A DNA stretch of 64,000 nucleotides, taken from Morella rubra. Lineage: Eukaryota; Streptophyta; Magnoliopsida; Fagales; Myricaceae. This document shows, piece by piece, positions 10,330 through 23,457 of the stretch (its first letter is position 1; the number at the start of each line of letters is the position of its first letter). The position numbers and the translations under genes are program-made. The stretch is from positions 11,375,125 to 11,439,124 of the forward strand of contig CM025855.1 of the NCBI GenBank assembly GCA_003952965.2. Reading direction: 5' to 3'. The notes under the pieces were generated by a model, which saw nothing but the letters and a program-made list of their open reading frames with translations, searched no databases and was not told the DNA's origin.

Positions 10330-13300
10330 ATCAGTTTTTTAGGGTGTGAATTTTCAAATCGTACATAAGTTCATTACAAACTCCGAGCAAAGGGACAAAG
10401 ATCTCGTCAAAGAGATTCATGGGTTTAAAGCTGTCTAGTCCTATCTTTCTTTCCTATATAAAAAGTTGGATTTTGAGTGGATCATTTGTGAAAGTTGAAA
10501 GAGAGAGAATGTGATCTGTGGAGGGGAGAGAGAGAGGAGAGAGAGAAAAAAAAAAAAAAGAAAGAAACTTACACTCAAAAGAGAAAAAAGAGAAGAAAAG
10601 TGCTTCATCAGCTAAAGGATCTAGAAAAGAAAAAAACAAAGGAGAGAAAGAAGGTAAAAAGATCTAGAAAATAAAAAACTAAAGGAGAGAAAGAAGGTAA
10701 AAAGAAATCCCAAGTTTCCTTTTTCTTTTTCCAAGTTTTCATGCATCGGTCGAATTCACCAACTTTTGCTTCTTTTACTGCCAAAATTGGGCGGATGCTT
10801 GCACACAGAGTTATTGGTGAATTTACGTATAATTTTTTGTGAGGTGGTGACGTGCAGAGAGTCCTTTTAAGTTTCTCACGAATTTAGATCCTAGTCCCTC
10901 AAATATTTTGGTTAATTTCCATTGTTTCTTGACGAAAAGCTTTAGATCTTCCACCACTGTTCAAGGTTCGAAGCCAAAATGTCATGGTACTGATCTCTAT
11001 ATCATATAAATGTCTGTCAATATATATATTAACTAGGCTAGCTCCGAATTAAAATAATTTAGATTTTACAGCATAAATAGTTTTTGAATTTAAGAAGATT
11101 ATTTTAGTATATATTTAATAGTAATTAGTTGGTAAATATTGGATTGGTAACATCGAAGTTTTGAGGGTTTGAATTTCAGTAGAATCCCGAGGACAGAATC
11201 CGAGGCCAACGAACTCATCTGGCTTTACATTCTACGGAGAACCGGTCCGAAATGGACGTTCATGGACCCAGCAAGGCGGACAGTACAGCCTGCACATTTA
11301 CTCCGTTCAACGGTTGAACCCTAATGAAAGGGCATTTTGTGAGTACTGTTCTACTTGGTTGGTCAAAAAGCCCAGGGGTAAAAGAGAATGCACAATATAT
11401 AGTTGATTTCTCTGTTGGGATGGTTGATTTTCTTTTGTTCTTGAAGTTTTAAAATCCTCGTATTAGATTTGAATTTGTTTCTAATAAAGCTCTCGGCCTG
11501 GCCAAAAAAGAAAAGTCTACCGTTCGTAAGTCTAGCATTTACTCATCTATCAATAAATAAATAAACTTTCAGCCATTTATGTTTTTTTGGTAACAAGGAA
11601 AATTTCATACAAAAAAGTCCACTAATGAGTGGTATTAGCTTAACGAGTAGGCAAATACCAAAGAAACTAGCGCTTAACCCACCATCGATGGCCTCCTATT
11701 AAGTAACTGGTTTAATTTTAAGATGATTCGAATCCAAAACATTGCACCTAAATCATATCATCTCAAATGTTGTGCCCTTGCCACTAAGTTACACGGGAGC
11801 GAGTTGTCAGTCTGTTATCTTATACGTCAATAAACTTCTTTTACTTATTTCGATTAGTTTTATTTTAAGTCACTCAAGAAGGAGGGATCTCACCATAATC
11901 TCATGAAAGTGCAACTAAATAATGTGCATGCAGTTCGAAAGTTTGATCCAAGGATCTCTATCACTTTACCAGTTGGACTATCGTTTCTATATTTATGGGT
12001 GATCGCTTTGCGTATTATGTATATAATGTAACAATCTTGTAATTAAATTAAGACAAAACAAAATGAAAACAAGTTTGACAAGGATATAATCTTTTCAAAA
12101 ACACTGTTGTTTTGCATGCATGTCTCCCAAATATCTATCTCTTTTGGGATGAGGATATTAAAATATCTCCAAAGACCTCTTGGGATTTGACTAAAGGATT
12201 GGACTTACGCTACTAACATGAGCTTTTATGGTCGCCAACCTGTCGGAAGGGTCCGAGTCGTGATAGGCTGCTATACTATGCTGCGACGATATACTCTACG
12301 CCCTATTGGAGTTGTTTGTTTTATTCATTATAATTATAGTTATAACATGTTAGCTGCGTATAGGTAGAACGTAGATGTTGCATTCTTAGATTAAAATATC
12401 AATCCTTAACACCATAATTACTAATTAAGAAAAGAGATTCAAGTACCTTAAGCAACTGTCTCTTCATTTTATGTTATTTAATTATAGTTTATTATGTCTT
12501 AGCACTTAAAACACTCCCATACGATGCGACATCCATATCTTCTTCGCTATGAACTTATGGAAAAACAAAATGTCTACTATACTGTCGGAAGACCTACGGT
12601 GAGCATATATAAAGCATATTCACATTTGTATGTTTTTTCAGAATCTTTAAAAATATGAAGCAAGAAACTCGATAACTATATAATCTTTAGGAGAACTAAT
12701 GTAATTAATCCACTATACGTATATTCTTACATTAATTAAATACAGATACTTTGGTTAGAGATTGATCCTGAACTTAGTATTCAGATTTGTCACTGTACTC
12801 TTAACTGTAAAAAAATAACTATAAAATAGTATTTCTCTCATCTAACCATCTTTTTATATTATAATTAATATAAAAAATTCATTCAAATTAATAATCTTTT
12901 TGCTTTTTTACCTTTTCATCGATTATTCTCATGATCAAAATTTATTATATTAAGTTCACGAGAAAGACTTTAAAATATTATAGATTTGATAAAAATAATA
13001 GTTTAATATCCTTTTTGGAATATTTAACTACCTACAATTTCATCAATGATGTTACAGCAGTCTACCTACCGAAATAAACTCAACTAACAGGTAGGTAAAT
13101 TTCGAACTGGTGCAATTCCTTCGAATCACACGTGCTAGAGTAGTCTGACTTTGACAGGAGAGTGGCCCAAGGAATAAGTTAACAGTATTATTTGTGCAGT
13201 TGAGAGTCGTATTTTACTAATAAATAAAATCTTCCGTAAATCTATATAAAATGATAGCTAATCAGAGTAATAAAAGTAGTAGTATCGGTAAACGTAATGA

Positions 13301-15060
13301 AAGTACAAGCATCCATCGTGTCTATCTATGCTTAGCATTAGCAGAGACAGTCGCAGTCCGTAGTGATCCTGATCCATCATGTCTTCGTTGTTTTAGTAGA
13401 GCCATTTAGTAGTCATTAACGCTGTGACAGAACGCGGTGTACAAAAGATTACAAGCAGAAAACCGTAAAGTAATTCCCGTACGTACACTCGTCACCATTT
13501 TCACTGTTCAGCTAAACCTATACGTACAAAAACTCCGCTACCTGTCAACGACTGCCACATTTACCTCATCATGAAGTGGCAGGGAGAGAGAGAGAGAGAG
13601 AGGCGCAGAACGTCTGCGTGGAGCCCTAGTTCTGTTGGTTGGGTTCATCTGGGGACAAACAAAGAAGCCAAACTACTGTACATACCCTGAATCTGTCACA
13701 GTTTGAAATGACATTTCGAGAAACCCTTTGACTGTTCTCTCTATCTCTCCCGCTCTCTCTCTCTCTCGTCATAAAGCCTGCCAGCAAGATCCATTCCATC
13801 CCTTCCGAACATTTGTAGGATGAAAATAATGCATAAATATGCTGTGGTATAATGCAGCCCCAGCTGTTATCTCCCTCTTTTTCTATCTCCAGTTAATCGT
13901 CCGATTTGACGTTATGCTTTTTTAATAATCAATCTAAACATAGTATGTGTCCCGTCCACCGATGGAGAGAGATATAACCACCATTTTTTTTTTCTTTTGA
14001 AGGAGAAGATATATCCAGGATCAATAACCAAAGGAACTATTAAAGTTACTAAAGTCTAAATCAATGTGGCAAAAGACTAATACATAAAATATGTTTGAAA
14101 TTTTATATTTATACTAATAAATTTATCTAATTGGATACTCTTATAACTTTTTTATAATGGATAAAATATTTAGATTGAATCACTTAAATCTCATGTCACA
14201 TTTTTTTTTTTTCTATTTCTTTTTTAGTCTAAATTATTTTCCTCACTTTTACTTTTATTCTTAACAGAAACCGTATCTAATGCACACTCGATCGAAATGC
14301 TGAGCATTTTACATGTTGAATAAATCTTTCTTTTCTTTCGTATTTCAAATTCTAGCATATGTAATATAAATAGGCTTATTCTCTGTAGTCTTTGTCTACC
14401 TCGGACCCGAGCACCAATATGCTTCAGCTCCCATCAATATCAATAGCTACTGCAGAACTTAAAAAAGGAATTATTGAGGACGAAGGTTGGCGCATATATG
14501 CATATATTATAAAATGCTATGCATTAACTACACACTGGAAATAGGAAGCGTTTCTTTTCTCTCCTCATTTGCTAATGTATCCTACTTCCCAAAGACCTGT
14601 ACTCTCTCGTTGTTAATACGATTGGTGTTCTTGATGTTGTCTTGAAAAATAGATTCCTCAAAAGAGCCTTTTAATTACCTAAAAAAATGTTTCTCATGAA
14701 TATTAATCAAATCTAACTTCACGTCAAGTCCCGACCTTCTTTTGGAGGAAAACATCGGTGATCTCCATAAGGTTAATGCTTTTTGTGTTGGTGTTTCTTT
14801 GTGTATCATGATTCAACTCATTTTAGTGGAAGTAAATATCTGTCGATCGGTCGAGAGAGGGAGAGAGTCAAAATGCTAAATGAACTTGGCCTGACATTTT
14901 AGTCTCTATTAAGGAGCCTGCAGTAACGTAGGAAAATCTAGGAATGAAAAAGAAAAGGAGTCCTACTGAAAGATGGAATTAAGGACGAAAACTGCTCTCA
15001 AATAATGCAGACATAGAATATGTTCTTACATTAGACAACGGTGGGTAAAGCATCAGCTCA
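10330..15060. other. Intergenic, no gene recognised
   Basis: No coding similarity on either strand. It contains purine-rich low-complexity DNA (about 10495-10720), a GA microsatellite near 13587-13603 and a CT tract near 13738-13768, and long AT-rich stretches. The 3' part flanks the 3' end of the minus-strand WIP gene and probably holds its 3' UTR. Confidence 0.5.
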
Positions 15061-15113
15061 CAAAGAAACTTCAGAGATCTTTTTGGCTAGAGATCCCTTT
15101 GATTTCGTCTGTG

Positions 15114-17346
15114 TCACTGAGAGGACTCGTTATCTTGCTCAATTTCAGAGGCTGCTTCATCTTCCTCTTCGAAACAGTCAATTCCATACGCTGCATGGCC
15201 ATGTCCAAATGCCTTGATGTGATCTTTGAGAGACCTTTTGTGTTTGAAATCAGACCCACAAGTGCAATACCAAAGCTTCCCACAATTCTTCTCGTGGGTT
15301 CTCCAATCACCTCTCACAGCAAAGGCCTTGCCACATTTTCTACACATGAAAGGCTTGATACCATGCTTTCTCTTGTAATGAGTTTGGAGAGTCCTGAAGT
15401 CTTTGAGTGGTTTTGATCTTGCGTGGTCAATGTTGTTCCTGCACCCTGGTGCACAACAATAGCAAGGAAGTCTCAGCATGGCTGTCGGTTGTGTTCCCCT
15501 TAGAGACTCCGGCCCTTTTCTATATTGAGATCCATGCCCCCACATATGCATCTGTGCAATACCAGCGGCAATCAAGAGTAAGACGGAAGAAAAAAGTGTC
15601 CAAGTTAGGGTTAATGATCATATGTCTCTATCCACGTCTCTCGTATATATTATAGGGGTGTATTAAGGTGGTTTATAATTAAGCCCTAAAAAAATTCTGC
15701 TTCGAAAAGATTCGGAAGTTGAAAGAATAAAAATAAGGAGCAGTGAATCAAATAGGAACTATGCTCCAACTTCATGAGGTATCTTTCTCCAAGTCAAATC
15801 AGGACTTATCCAAAGAGCATTCGCAATTTCTGCTTTTCTTTAAAGCACTCATGGGTGAAAGGGTTGGTTGTGGTTTTTCTGCACGTTTGCTGCCGAGTTT
15901 GAATTCTCTCTTTTTCAAATGTGTAGTAAAGAACCTGCGGATAGTCTAACTGTCTAAGGAAGCAAGGATAGACGTTTATTTCAAAGAGTTTCAAGAAGTC
16001 CTTACGATAAGAGAAAACGGGAGACCAATGGTGTATGGTCGAGGAAAAAGAGAGTTTTATACATTTGCAGATGAAGCAATACTATGCGCGGGTTGCCATG
16101 GATTTGAGGTGGTTTTGCTCTTCAGGTTGAGTGTTCAGAGTGAGAAATTGTGTTAATGGACTTGGTGAAGGTTACCTAGCCCTGGAAGAACTGGGATATT
16201 TTAATTACACACCTGCCTACGTTCGATACACAAACTCCAAGGTTCAAAAAGCCTGACACTGTCTCGTTCAATCACATAAAGATGGTTGCTGATCTTATTC
16301 TCAGTTGGACAAGTTAGATTTATTCTTTTTTTTTTTATGATTCTAATCATGCAAAAAGATAAAATGAGCGTAGCGAAGGAACCTAAACTAAAGATTAAAA
16401 AGTCTGAAAAGAAAAACTGGGTGGGAAGGAAGAAACTTTGGAGGAGAAGGGGAAAAAAATCAAAATTCTCAAGCTAAGCTCAAAATTTTGAATACAACTT
16501 AGGTTAAAACATAGGTAGGTATAATATTCATAAAAGCAGTACCCTAAGGACCCATATACTATTTCCTCCGATTAGTCCGCTTAATATAAAAGCAAAAGGT
16601 TGAAATCAAGCTAGAAAAGAAGTGAACAAGCAAAGATGGTAATGGGTTTTCTCTTTTTCATGACCACTAAAGGGAAAATAAAAAAGGGATGGGAGAGGAA
16701 GGAAAAGGGAAAGAGAACCCTTTTTCTGTATTCTTTGTTTTTATAACTTTTTCCAGGAACAGAATTCATATCATCAAAGTTAACAAACCTGCATGTTGTT
16801 GTATCTGTTGAAGGACTTGAAACAAAGAGGGCATGAGAACTGTGTTGGACCAATTAGGATCTGTGCAGGGGTAGGGATCCAATACTGTCCCTTGTTGAGC
16901 CTGTTTGAGGGATACCCAGAAGCAATAGTAACTTCATCTTTATCCGAGATCTCTGTGGAGGAGAGCCTTGAGATCAAATCAGCAGAACTAGGGCTAGGAA
17001 GACCTAAATGAAGAGCCACTGCAACACTGTCATCGTCTGCAGGTGTAATAGAGAATAAGCTTTCATCTTTGTCCTCGACGTTCTTGTCCACTTCCATGGC
17101 ACCACGGGAAGATTCTTGTTCTTCATGTCTTGTGGGGCTTAAAGTGAGGAGGGGCAGAGCTTCTTTTAAAGGGGGAGAGGGAGGAGAGGACTCAAAGCAA
17201 GTGAACATGGTCGTGTGGATGTTGCTTGAGCAGCAGTCATAAGAAGAATACCAACATGGCTTGGAAGAAGATGTCGAGGAGGAGAAGTGGTGGAGAGGGT
17301 TGAGGTTGAACCACCCACTGAAGTAATTGGTGTGGGGATCAGTCAT
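15114..17346 (-). CDS. WIP2: WIP-type C2H2 zinc-finger transcription factor (WIP2/NTT clade), 2 exons
   Basis: Exon 1 is 17346-16789 and exon 2 is 15551-15114, with a 1237-base GT-AG intron in phase 0. The product is 331 residues. It opens [13 protein letters not shown], as in Arabidopsis WIP2 (NO TRANSMITTING TRACT) and relatives. It then has a proline-rich [17 protein letters not shown] stretch (55-71), an LHLGLPSPS block (112-120), and the defining WIP residues at 156-158 in [19 protein letters not shown]. Four zinc-finger-like modules follow. The first (C172, C175, H188, H192) is split by the intron; the others lie in exon 2 ([23 protein letters not shown] regions). The acidic tail ends ESSQ. 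WIP proteins act in the nucleus; WIP2/4/5 control transmitting-tract, replum and root-initial fates, while TT1 controls seed-coat flavonoids. The N-terminus favours WIP2/4/5 over TT1, but the exact paralogue is uncertain. The start is the first ATG and matches the family. Confidence 0.92.
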
Positions 17347-18240
17347 GATGAGGGTGGGAGGAGAAAAGAGTTTGGGCAGAGGTGTAGGTTATTATAGAGA
17401 GAGGGAGAGAGAAACAGAGAGAGGTAATCCAAAGTTTACAAGGTAGATAATGAACAAAACAACCAAATTAAAAGAGGGGGAGGGTGAATGTCTAAAAGAA
17501 AAGAAAAAAAAAGGGAAAAAGTACAAAATCAAGGTTGATAAAGTAAACGCAATTGGGTGAAAAAGGAGAGACAAGAAATCACTTGTGACTTATGTCTAAA
17601 CAATGGACAAATAATGCTAAAGACGGGAGAGAGAGAAAGGGAGAGAGGAAGAGAGACTCGTGTAAAGTTGAACTGCGGGAAGGGAGAGAAGAAGATAATC
17701 TTGGGACTTGAAAGAACAAGCTTTTTTTATGGGACAGTGGGAAAAGAGGGTAAAAAATAGAAAGGAAAATTACCTCTCCAACCCAGGGCTGAGTGGAGTT
17801 TCACAATGTGGGAAAAGGCCAAAAGACAAAGTTGTAATTGGGGTTGGAGGTTGTCCCCCAAAGCCATAATCGAGTTCCCGTTCACATAGGCCCCCAGGCG
17901 CGAGAGAGAGAGAGAGAGAACGTACCTTTTATACACAGGACCATTTGTACAATGCAGCATGCCTTGTAGTTTATGTATTTTCCTTTGTGATTTCTACTAC
18001 TTGGGAAACAAATAGTTGCAATCCAACCCAGCATTCGCTTTGGTGGGCGCGCCCTGGTCGGCTTAGCTCGTTACGAGCAGAGAGACTGTCCGAACCCCCC
18101 TCACTGTTTTAAGCTCTCACTGTCTCATTCATTCACCTCTCTCTCTCTCTCTCTCGCGTGGCTTGGTTAAATCCTCCAAGTCTCCAGTAGCCGCCCCTTC
18201 TGGCTATAATTCATTTCTTCTGTGTAAGAAGCTATAAAAG
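17347..18240 (-). promoter_or_regulatory. 5' flank of WIP gene with GA/CT-rich tracts
   Basis: On the gene's strand the leader side is CT-rich, and the flank carries several GA/CT microsatellites (about 17395-17425, 17622-17655, 17900-17921, 18138-18156). GAGA-type tracts are common in plant developmental gene promoters and can recruit BPC/GAGA-binding factors, but no particular site can be proven here. No separate gene is seen. Confidence 0.35.
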
Positions 18241-18561
18241 GTCCCAAAGACATGTCTATACCATAGCTTAGACCCTTATGCGACAGGATGGAGAAAAGAT
18301 AATACCACAATCCTTAGGTTTTACTCGATTCAAATACTATAGTATTTGACCCGCTAAATTTATCATAGATGCCGAGTAAAATGACAACACAAAACAACTT
18401 CTATGGAATCCTGTCACTGCTCATATGGGACGTTGAGCGATGGGAAAGAAGAATGACTCTTGTAAGTTTTCAGCCTACTTTTTTGATGCTCAACGAAAGC
18501 GAACAAGATCGGAAACCGACAAGTCGAGGATCAGTCGTCCTGACAGTAGAACGGAACTATA

Positions 18562-18756
18562 GGTGCGTTCGAAATGTAAAATTTTACCCTTCTTAGAATT
18601 TTAACACAATAAAAAATTATAATATAATATCTCTCTTCATCACATCATTATTTTTCGCTATAATAAATATTAAAAATCATCTCTCTCTTCACTTTTTCAT
18701 TATATCCAATACCTTAAAATTTTAACTTCCTTCAAATTTTAACAATCAAACACACC
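18562..18756. mobile_element. MITE-like element
   Basis: About 195 bases, very AT-rich, with imperfect terminal inverted repeats: GGTGCGTTCGAAATG on the left and a right end whose complement reads GGTGTGTTTGATTG. No coding capacity. The target duplication is not clear, so the superfamily is undecided. Confidence 0.5.
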
Positions 18757-20400
18757 CAATATTTGTTTGACGAGACATTCTCAATGATATTGCTTCTGTC
18801 CTTAGGAATTAAACGGTGCAGTGGATGAAAATTATAAATAACATAAAGAAAAAAAAATTCGTGAATAATGTAATGATATAATATTTGCTTTACAGTGATT
18901 AATGCTCTTTGAAGGATCTAACCATCGGTTACCCAAAGGAAGTATATAATGTGATGGAGCTATTTTTAACCGATTTACACAGCATTTACTGAGTCAATAG
19001 TCTGAGAGAGCTGCGCGTGAGGTCCAACACTTAAGATGGGCTAAAGGGCTCGAATTCTCTTTCCTTCCTCCTACAAGTAAAGAAAATAAACTTAGATCCG
19101 GAGTCCTCTCTATAGGGAGATTTCTCCGATGCCATTACTAGTCGTCATTTTTCTATATTTTTTGTTTACTGGTTTGATTATGAATGGGAGAATGTGAGAG
19201 AGAGAGTATGTGTACCATGTTCAGCCTCTCCTTCCCCCCCCCCTTCTCCCTTTATTTATCTTTCTTCTTTTCCATCTGGTCGGGGGCCTCAATGAGCCGT
19301 GGCCTTGCATTTTTATCCTTGCTTTTTTCCTCTGTCTCTTCATGGTGCCAGCCCCCCTATCTCTTCTTTTTTATGACGGTTCCCCTTCATCATGCACCTT
19401 CTACCCCTCATTTATTAAGTAAAGCCCATTTTTCCTCTCCTTCTCCCATTGGTTCTCAAGAGGACGGTCTCTATTTGCTTGTTTTTGTTAAGGAATCATA
19501 TGATTAACTCTCTCTTAGGCCTCACCTTTTCATGCTAGATGTGACTCACGTTTAAGAGGGTTATCGGTCTTTTTCCAAATGGTTGATTTGCGGTCAACGA
19601 GAACTTGTTTGTATTAGGATAGGCCTCAATCTTTTCTATCTGACCCAAGACCGGTTTCCTTTCTCATTAGACCTCAGCAGTAGCAATCCTTTATCAGGGC
19701 TGAAAAATCTATTAGCATCACCATGGATGAATTTAATTGCTGCTAGGGTAAAAAGTCCTGATCTTTGCAGTTGTCGGAGCTAAAAATGCAGAAGCAATAA
19801 CTGGAGTGAACGTAGTTATCCTCATATGGCGTGTGTCTGCAGACGTAGCTATTTTCTTCTTTATATGATTTGGAGCTATTAGAGAAGCATTTAGATAGGC
19901 TGAATGGTGTAAAAGAAGGTACTGTCAGGAATAGGGGAAAAACAGGGCCAGACGAAGAAGAAGAAAGAGAAGATTTTAGGACGGGGAACAGGGAGGTCCA
20001 TAAACGTAAATAATGGAACCAACTTCCTGAAACTACTGACCAGTAAGGCGACCCACATTACTTCCCAACTTCCTGAAACTACTGACCAGCAAGGCTATCC
20101 ACGTTACTAATTCCGTACCTAATGCTAGAGCTAGATCCTTTTCCCAATCGTTTGTATCATTAAATAACGAGCGAGAGAAGAATTGATTTTTTTTTAAGGA
20201 GTAATTTAAAATTTATTAAAAATCTCGTTTATTAGATAAGAATACCTTAAAAATATCGTTTATAGAATAAGAATACCATAATTACGTCCAAACAACTAAA
20301 CAAGAGACACTAACCTTTAATACTGGGAAACCAAGTTTGTCAAAACATAAAACTCCTCTCAGATTATATAGGTAAAAAAATCTAAATCCACAAATTGAAT
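18757..20400. other. Intergenic, no gene recognised
   Basis: No supported gene. It contains a pyrimidine-rich stretch near 19230-19400 and a two-copy tandem repeat listed separately. Confidence 0.45.
20021..20112. repeat. Two-copy tandem repeat, 46-base unit
   Basis: AACTTCCTGAAACTACTGAC begins at 20021 and again at 20067. Each is followed by a similar CAGYAAGGC... stretch ending at a TTACT motif. No role is evident. Confidence 0.7.
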
Positions 20401-20715
20401 AATAGGATCATCCATCCTTTGCAATGCTACCAATTAATTCTCTAGAAAACCATCTCCAAAATTCACACATCTCCCAAGCCCCTCCTTTGGCTAATAAATA
20501 GCCACCATATTTCAATCCCAATAATTCCAATAATTCACATATGGGAGTATCTCTATAATTGCATCCCAATAATCCTACAAATGTCACAACATATGAGAAC
20601 CATCTCTCAGCCAATTAATCGCCAAACTGGAATCACATTCAAGCACAACATTGACATTCTCCACAACTCTACACAAACTCAAGCCATCAAAAACAGCTAG
20701 GACGAAGTACTTCAA
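20400..20715 (-). pseudogene. Fragment of RNase H-like (RVT_3-type) domain, retroelement-derived
   Basis: Reading down from about 20711, an uninterrupted stretch of about 42 codons includes FDGLSLCRVVENVN followed by VVLECDSSLAINWL, then a stop. This resembles the RNase H-like domain found at the end of plant LINE reverse transcriptases and in many plant RNase H-like pseudogenes. Stops and frame changes follow, so it is not functional. Similarity is from pattern recognition, not a search. Confidence 0.5.
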
Positions 20716-20759
20716 CACAATTATTAATGGTGCTCATGCGATAATGCAAGTCCTGTACC

Positions 20760-21789
20760 CGAAAATGAGATCATCTTTGTAATTATGAATGACATCATCA
20801 GCTATCCGCCACTTAGGCCTAGTCTACGGTCGGTTTAGGACTGAAATAGAAAATTTTCCGATCATACACGTGGACAACTTAGGACTTCAATGGCATGCTG
20901 TCTGTGACCCTCGATCATGTAAGAGTTCGGGACATAATTAGATTGTGACAATGTGGGCTAGGTGTGGGACTTTGTTGATTTCATTGGGGGCACAACTTGA
21001 AGGCCTGGATATCGTTGAAGAATACAGTTACCACTGAAACTATCGTACGTACCATCACATGAAGGCGTTTAACTCAGCTCAGAGAGAAAAAAAAAAAAAA
21101 AAAGATAAAAGTACTCGTCTTCACGGATAGAAAAAGTGAGATCACGGCCTGCAACAGCAGATGGACGCATTCAATGAAATTTTATGGCACCTTGATCTGT
21201 AAAAAAATGTGAAGCAAATTACTCCTCTGTGTAACATTAACCCAAAGACCACATGGCAGCTTCTTATATACTGATCTCAACTCCAGAGTTCATAATTTTC
21301 GTACGTCCAGGCTGATCATGCACGATAAGCCTTCTAATTATCCTCTACCTGTTTGATCAGTATGCAATAGCTAGTGTTCAGCAAACTAATGTATTTTAAT
21401 GTAGTACTTTCCAAAACTTAACATCACCTAGTTAAAGAAAAATCAAAAGGAGAAAGTTTAACTTGGCGAGTGGATTGATGAGAACCAAGTTACCCAGCCA
21501 ATTGCATGTTAAAATTAATACACCAATGACGAACTTGAATGCCATATTGATAAAGGTTGATGGCCGTATACGTACTTAAAGTTTCGATTTTCCATATATA
21601 TATATATATGGGAACATATGTCAGTTGCAAAAAATTGATCAATCATGGTTGGTATATTGACCATAGATGGTTCTAGACATGTTTATGCTCCATGGGCATG
21701 AGTGCTACTTTGGGAGGTTATAATTTGGAGGTAATTAGTACAATTTGGACATCATATCATTAATAGCCCTTTGCCAGGCTCCATTTTTA
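20760..21789. other. Intergenic, nothing recognised
   Basis: AT-rich DNA with a poly-A tract (about 21088-21103) and a TA run (21594-21609). No gene seen. Confidence 0.4.
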
Positions 21790-22135
21790 GTTTTAAGCTG
21801 TTGTATTGTTTTGGCCATTTGACGGGTCATGTTGTGTTGTATTTTGTTTGTATCAGCTCTCGTCTGAGTTGACCCATAAATATTGTGTCCTGGTTTTCGG
21901 TGTTTTTTTGGTCATGATACTAGCACTTAGTTTCAGTAGTACTCTCATGTACTGGACTCTGTAACCGCTCTTTGTGCCCAGCATGAAACATTATGTACTG
22001 GTCTTTTGACCCTTTTTAGATCTCATTAGTCTTGTTTAGCAACATGGTCTGCTTCGATCTAGAGTTGATTTTATTATGTATTTTTTAATACAATGAAAGC
22101 GGATAATAATAATAATAATTTTTTAAAAAAAAAAA
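21790..22135 (+). mobile_element. Probable 3' tail of a truncated LINE
   Basis: A stretch rich in GT and TTTG segments ends with TGAAAGCGGATAATAATAAT and then a T/A-rich run ending in poly-A near 22135. The GAAAGC then (TAA)n then poly-A ending is typical of plant LINE 3' ends. No reverse transcriptase remains. The left end is unclear. Confidence 0.4.
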
Positions 22136-23032
22136 CTTCCCAAAGTTAAAGCTAGCGAGCGGAGCCGGAGAAATGGACTTGCAGTTTTCTCACCCCTCAC
22201 GTCACAGGGAAAACATACAAGCAACTTTGTTCTAGGTCTTCCATTATTTCATATATGGTAAGATTTTTGTGAACCCAATAATCGATGCCTTGCGACAAAA
22301 GTATGGAGAAATGTTCCTCGTGTCTTTTTCATTGTCTCTACAGCACTGTGGACAGGACAATCGGCTTGGTTTATAAGGTATGAAACTTTCTTCTTCTACT
22401 TTTTTCTGTCCGAATTCCATTTTCTTTTTGGTTCACAAGCAACGATTGTCTATGTAGTTTATGATAATAAATTAGCCGCAGTGGTGTAATTTATTATTAA
22501 CTTGCACGAAATTAAATACTACTGTAATTTTTGTTCCCAGGTAATTAGATTATCCAAAAACACATGTCAACAGCTTGGACGTTCCAAACAAATTTTCTAC
22601 CTACCTAACTATTTTCACTAAACCTAATGAAAACACTTTTAATTTAGAGTTAATTTATCCGAGAAATTGTTTTCTTGTGCATCCAAACAGGCATCTGTTT
22701 TCTCAGCTACTTTCTAGTATATACACCATTCTGGACATCTCTAGCTACCATCTTGTCTCCAACCTCAAAATGGCTTTTACATTATCACCTTTATAACTTT
22801 GCCGAAAGATGTTAAGTGTGTCACAAATACATATATGATATCGGTATCCTTTTGCACCATGGTCCACCTGCATTATTTTTATCTACCTTCAATTATCCTT
22901 TTGTATTACACAGCTTGTTAATTATAAGATAATTTATTCATTCTATTGTACACGATGTTATTTCACATATCGATTAATGGAAAATCTTCACTTGTAATCT
23001 CGATCCGAAGTATCACCCAAATATCATTTAGC
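22136..23032. other. Intergenic, nothing recognised
   Basis: No coding or repeat structure that I can support. Confidence 0.4.
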
Positions 23033-23457
23033 AGTCTAAACTACGAATTTCATCATATTTAACCTCCAAACTACCAAAATGCATCAAGATTCACTCTCTA
23101 GTAAGATCTTATGGTTGAAATAGCTTAAGTGGCACAATATTGATGGCTAGATCTTACTAGAGGGTGAGCTAGGGCTAGGCAAAAACCTGCCGACCCAATC
23201 CCCTGACCCGGAACCTACTCAGCTCAACCCAAATAAGTTGGGTTTTGAAACATGAACCCAAGAGAAATTTGTTCGGGTTCGTGACATGGATTTTTTTCTC
23301 TTATGCCCATAATGAAACGGCACTAGTTAAAACCGTCGAGTTTGAGTTCGGGTTGGGGTGGTGGAAACCCAACCTCAAACCCAATTTGAACAGCCTTAAA
23401 GTGACTATTGATGTATTTTGATAATTTGAAAGTTAAATATGATGAAATTAGTAGTTG
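23033..23457. repeat. Foldback (inverted-repeat) element
   Basis: The left arm (about 23035-23092: ACGAATTTCATCATATTTAA and on) is complementary to the right arm (about 23405-23457: TTAAATATGATGAAATTAGT), with roughly 50-base arms. Inside is a second small inverted pair, CTCTAGTAAGATCTTA against GATCTTACTAGAG (23096-23165). No coding capacity. It probably derives from a non-autonomous DNA transposon. Confidence 0.6.

Noticed and set aside
15071-15655. Plus-strand and alternative-frame open frames over the WIP exon 2
   Set aside because: Shadows of the zinc-finger exon, which has the family similarity on the minus strand.
16793-17011. Plus-strand frame over WIP exon 1
   Set aside because: Shadow of the real minus-strand exon.
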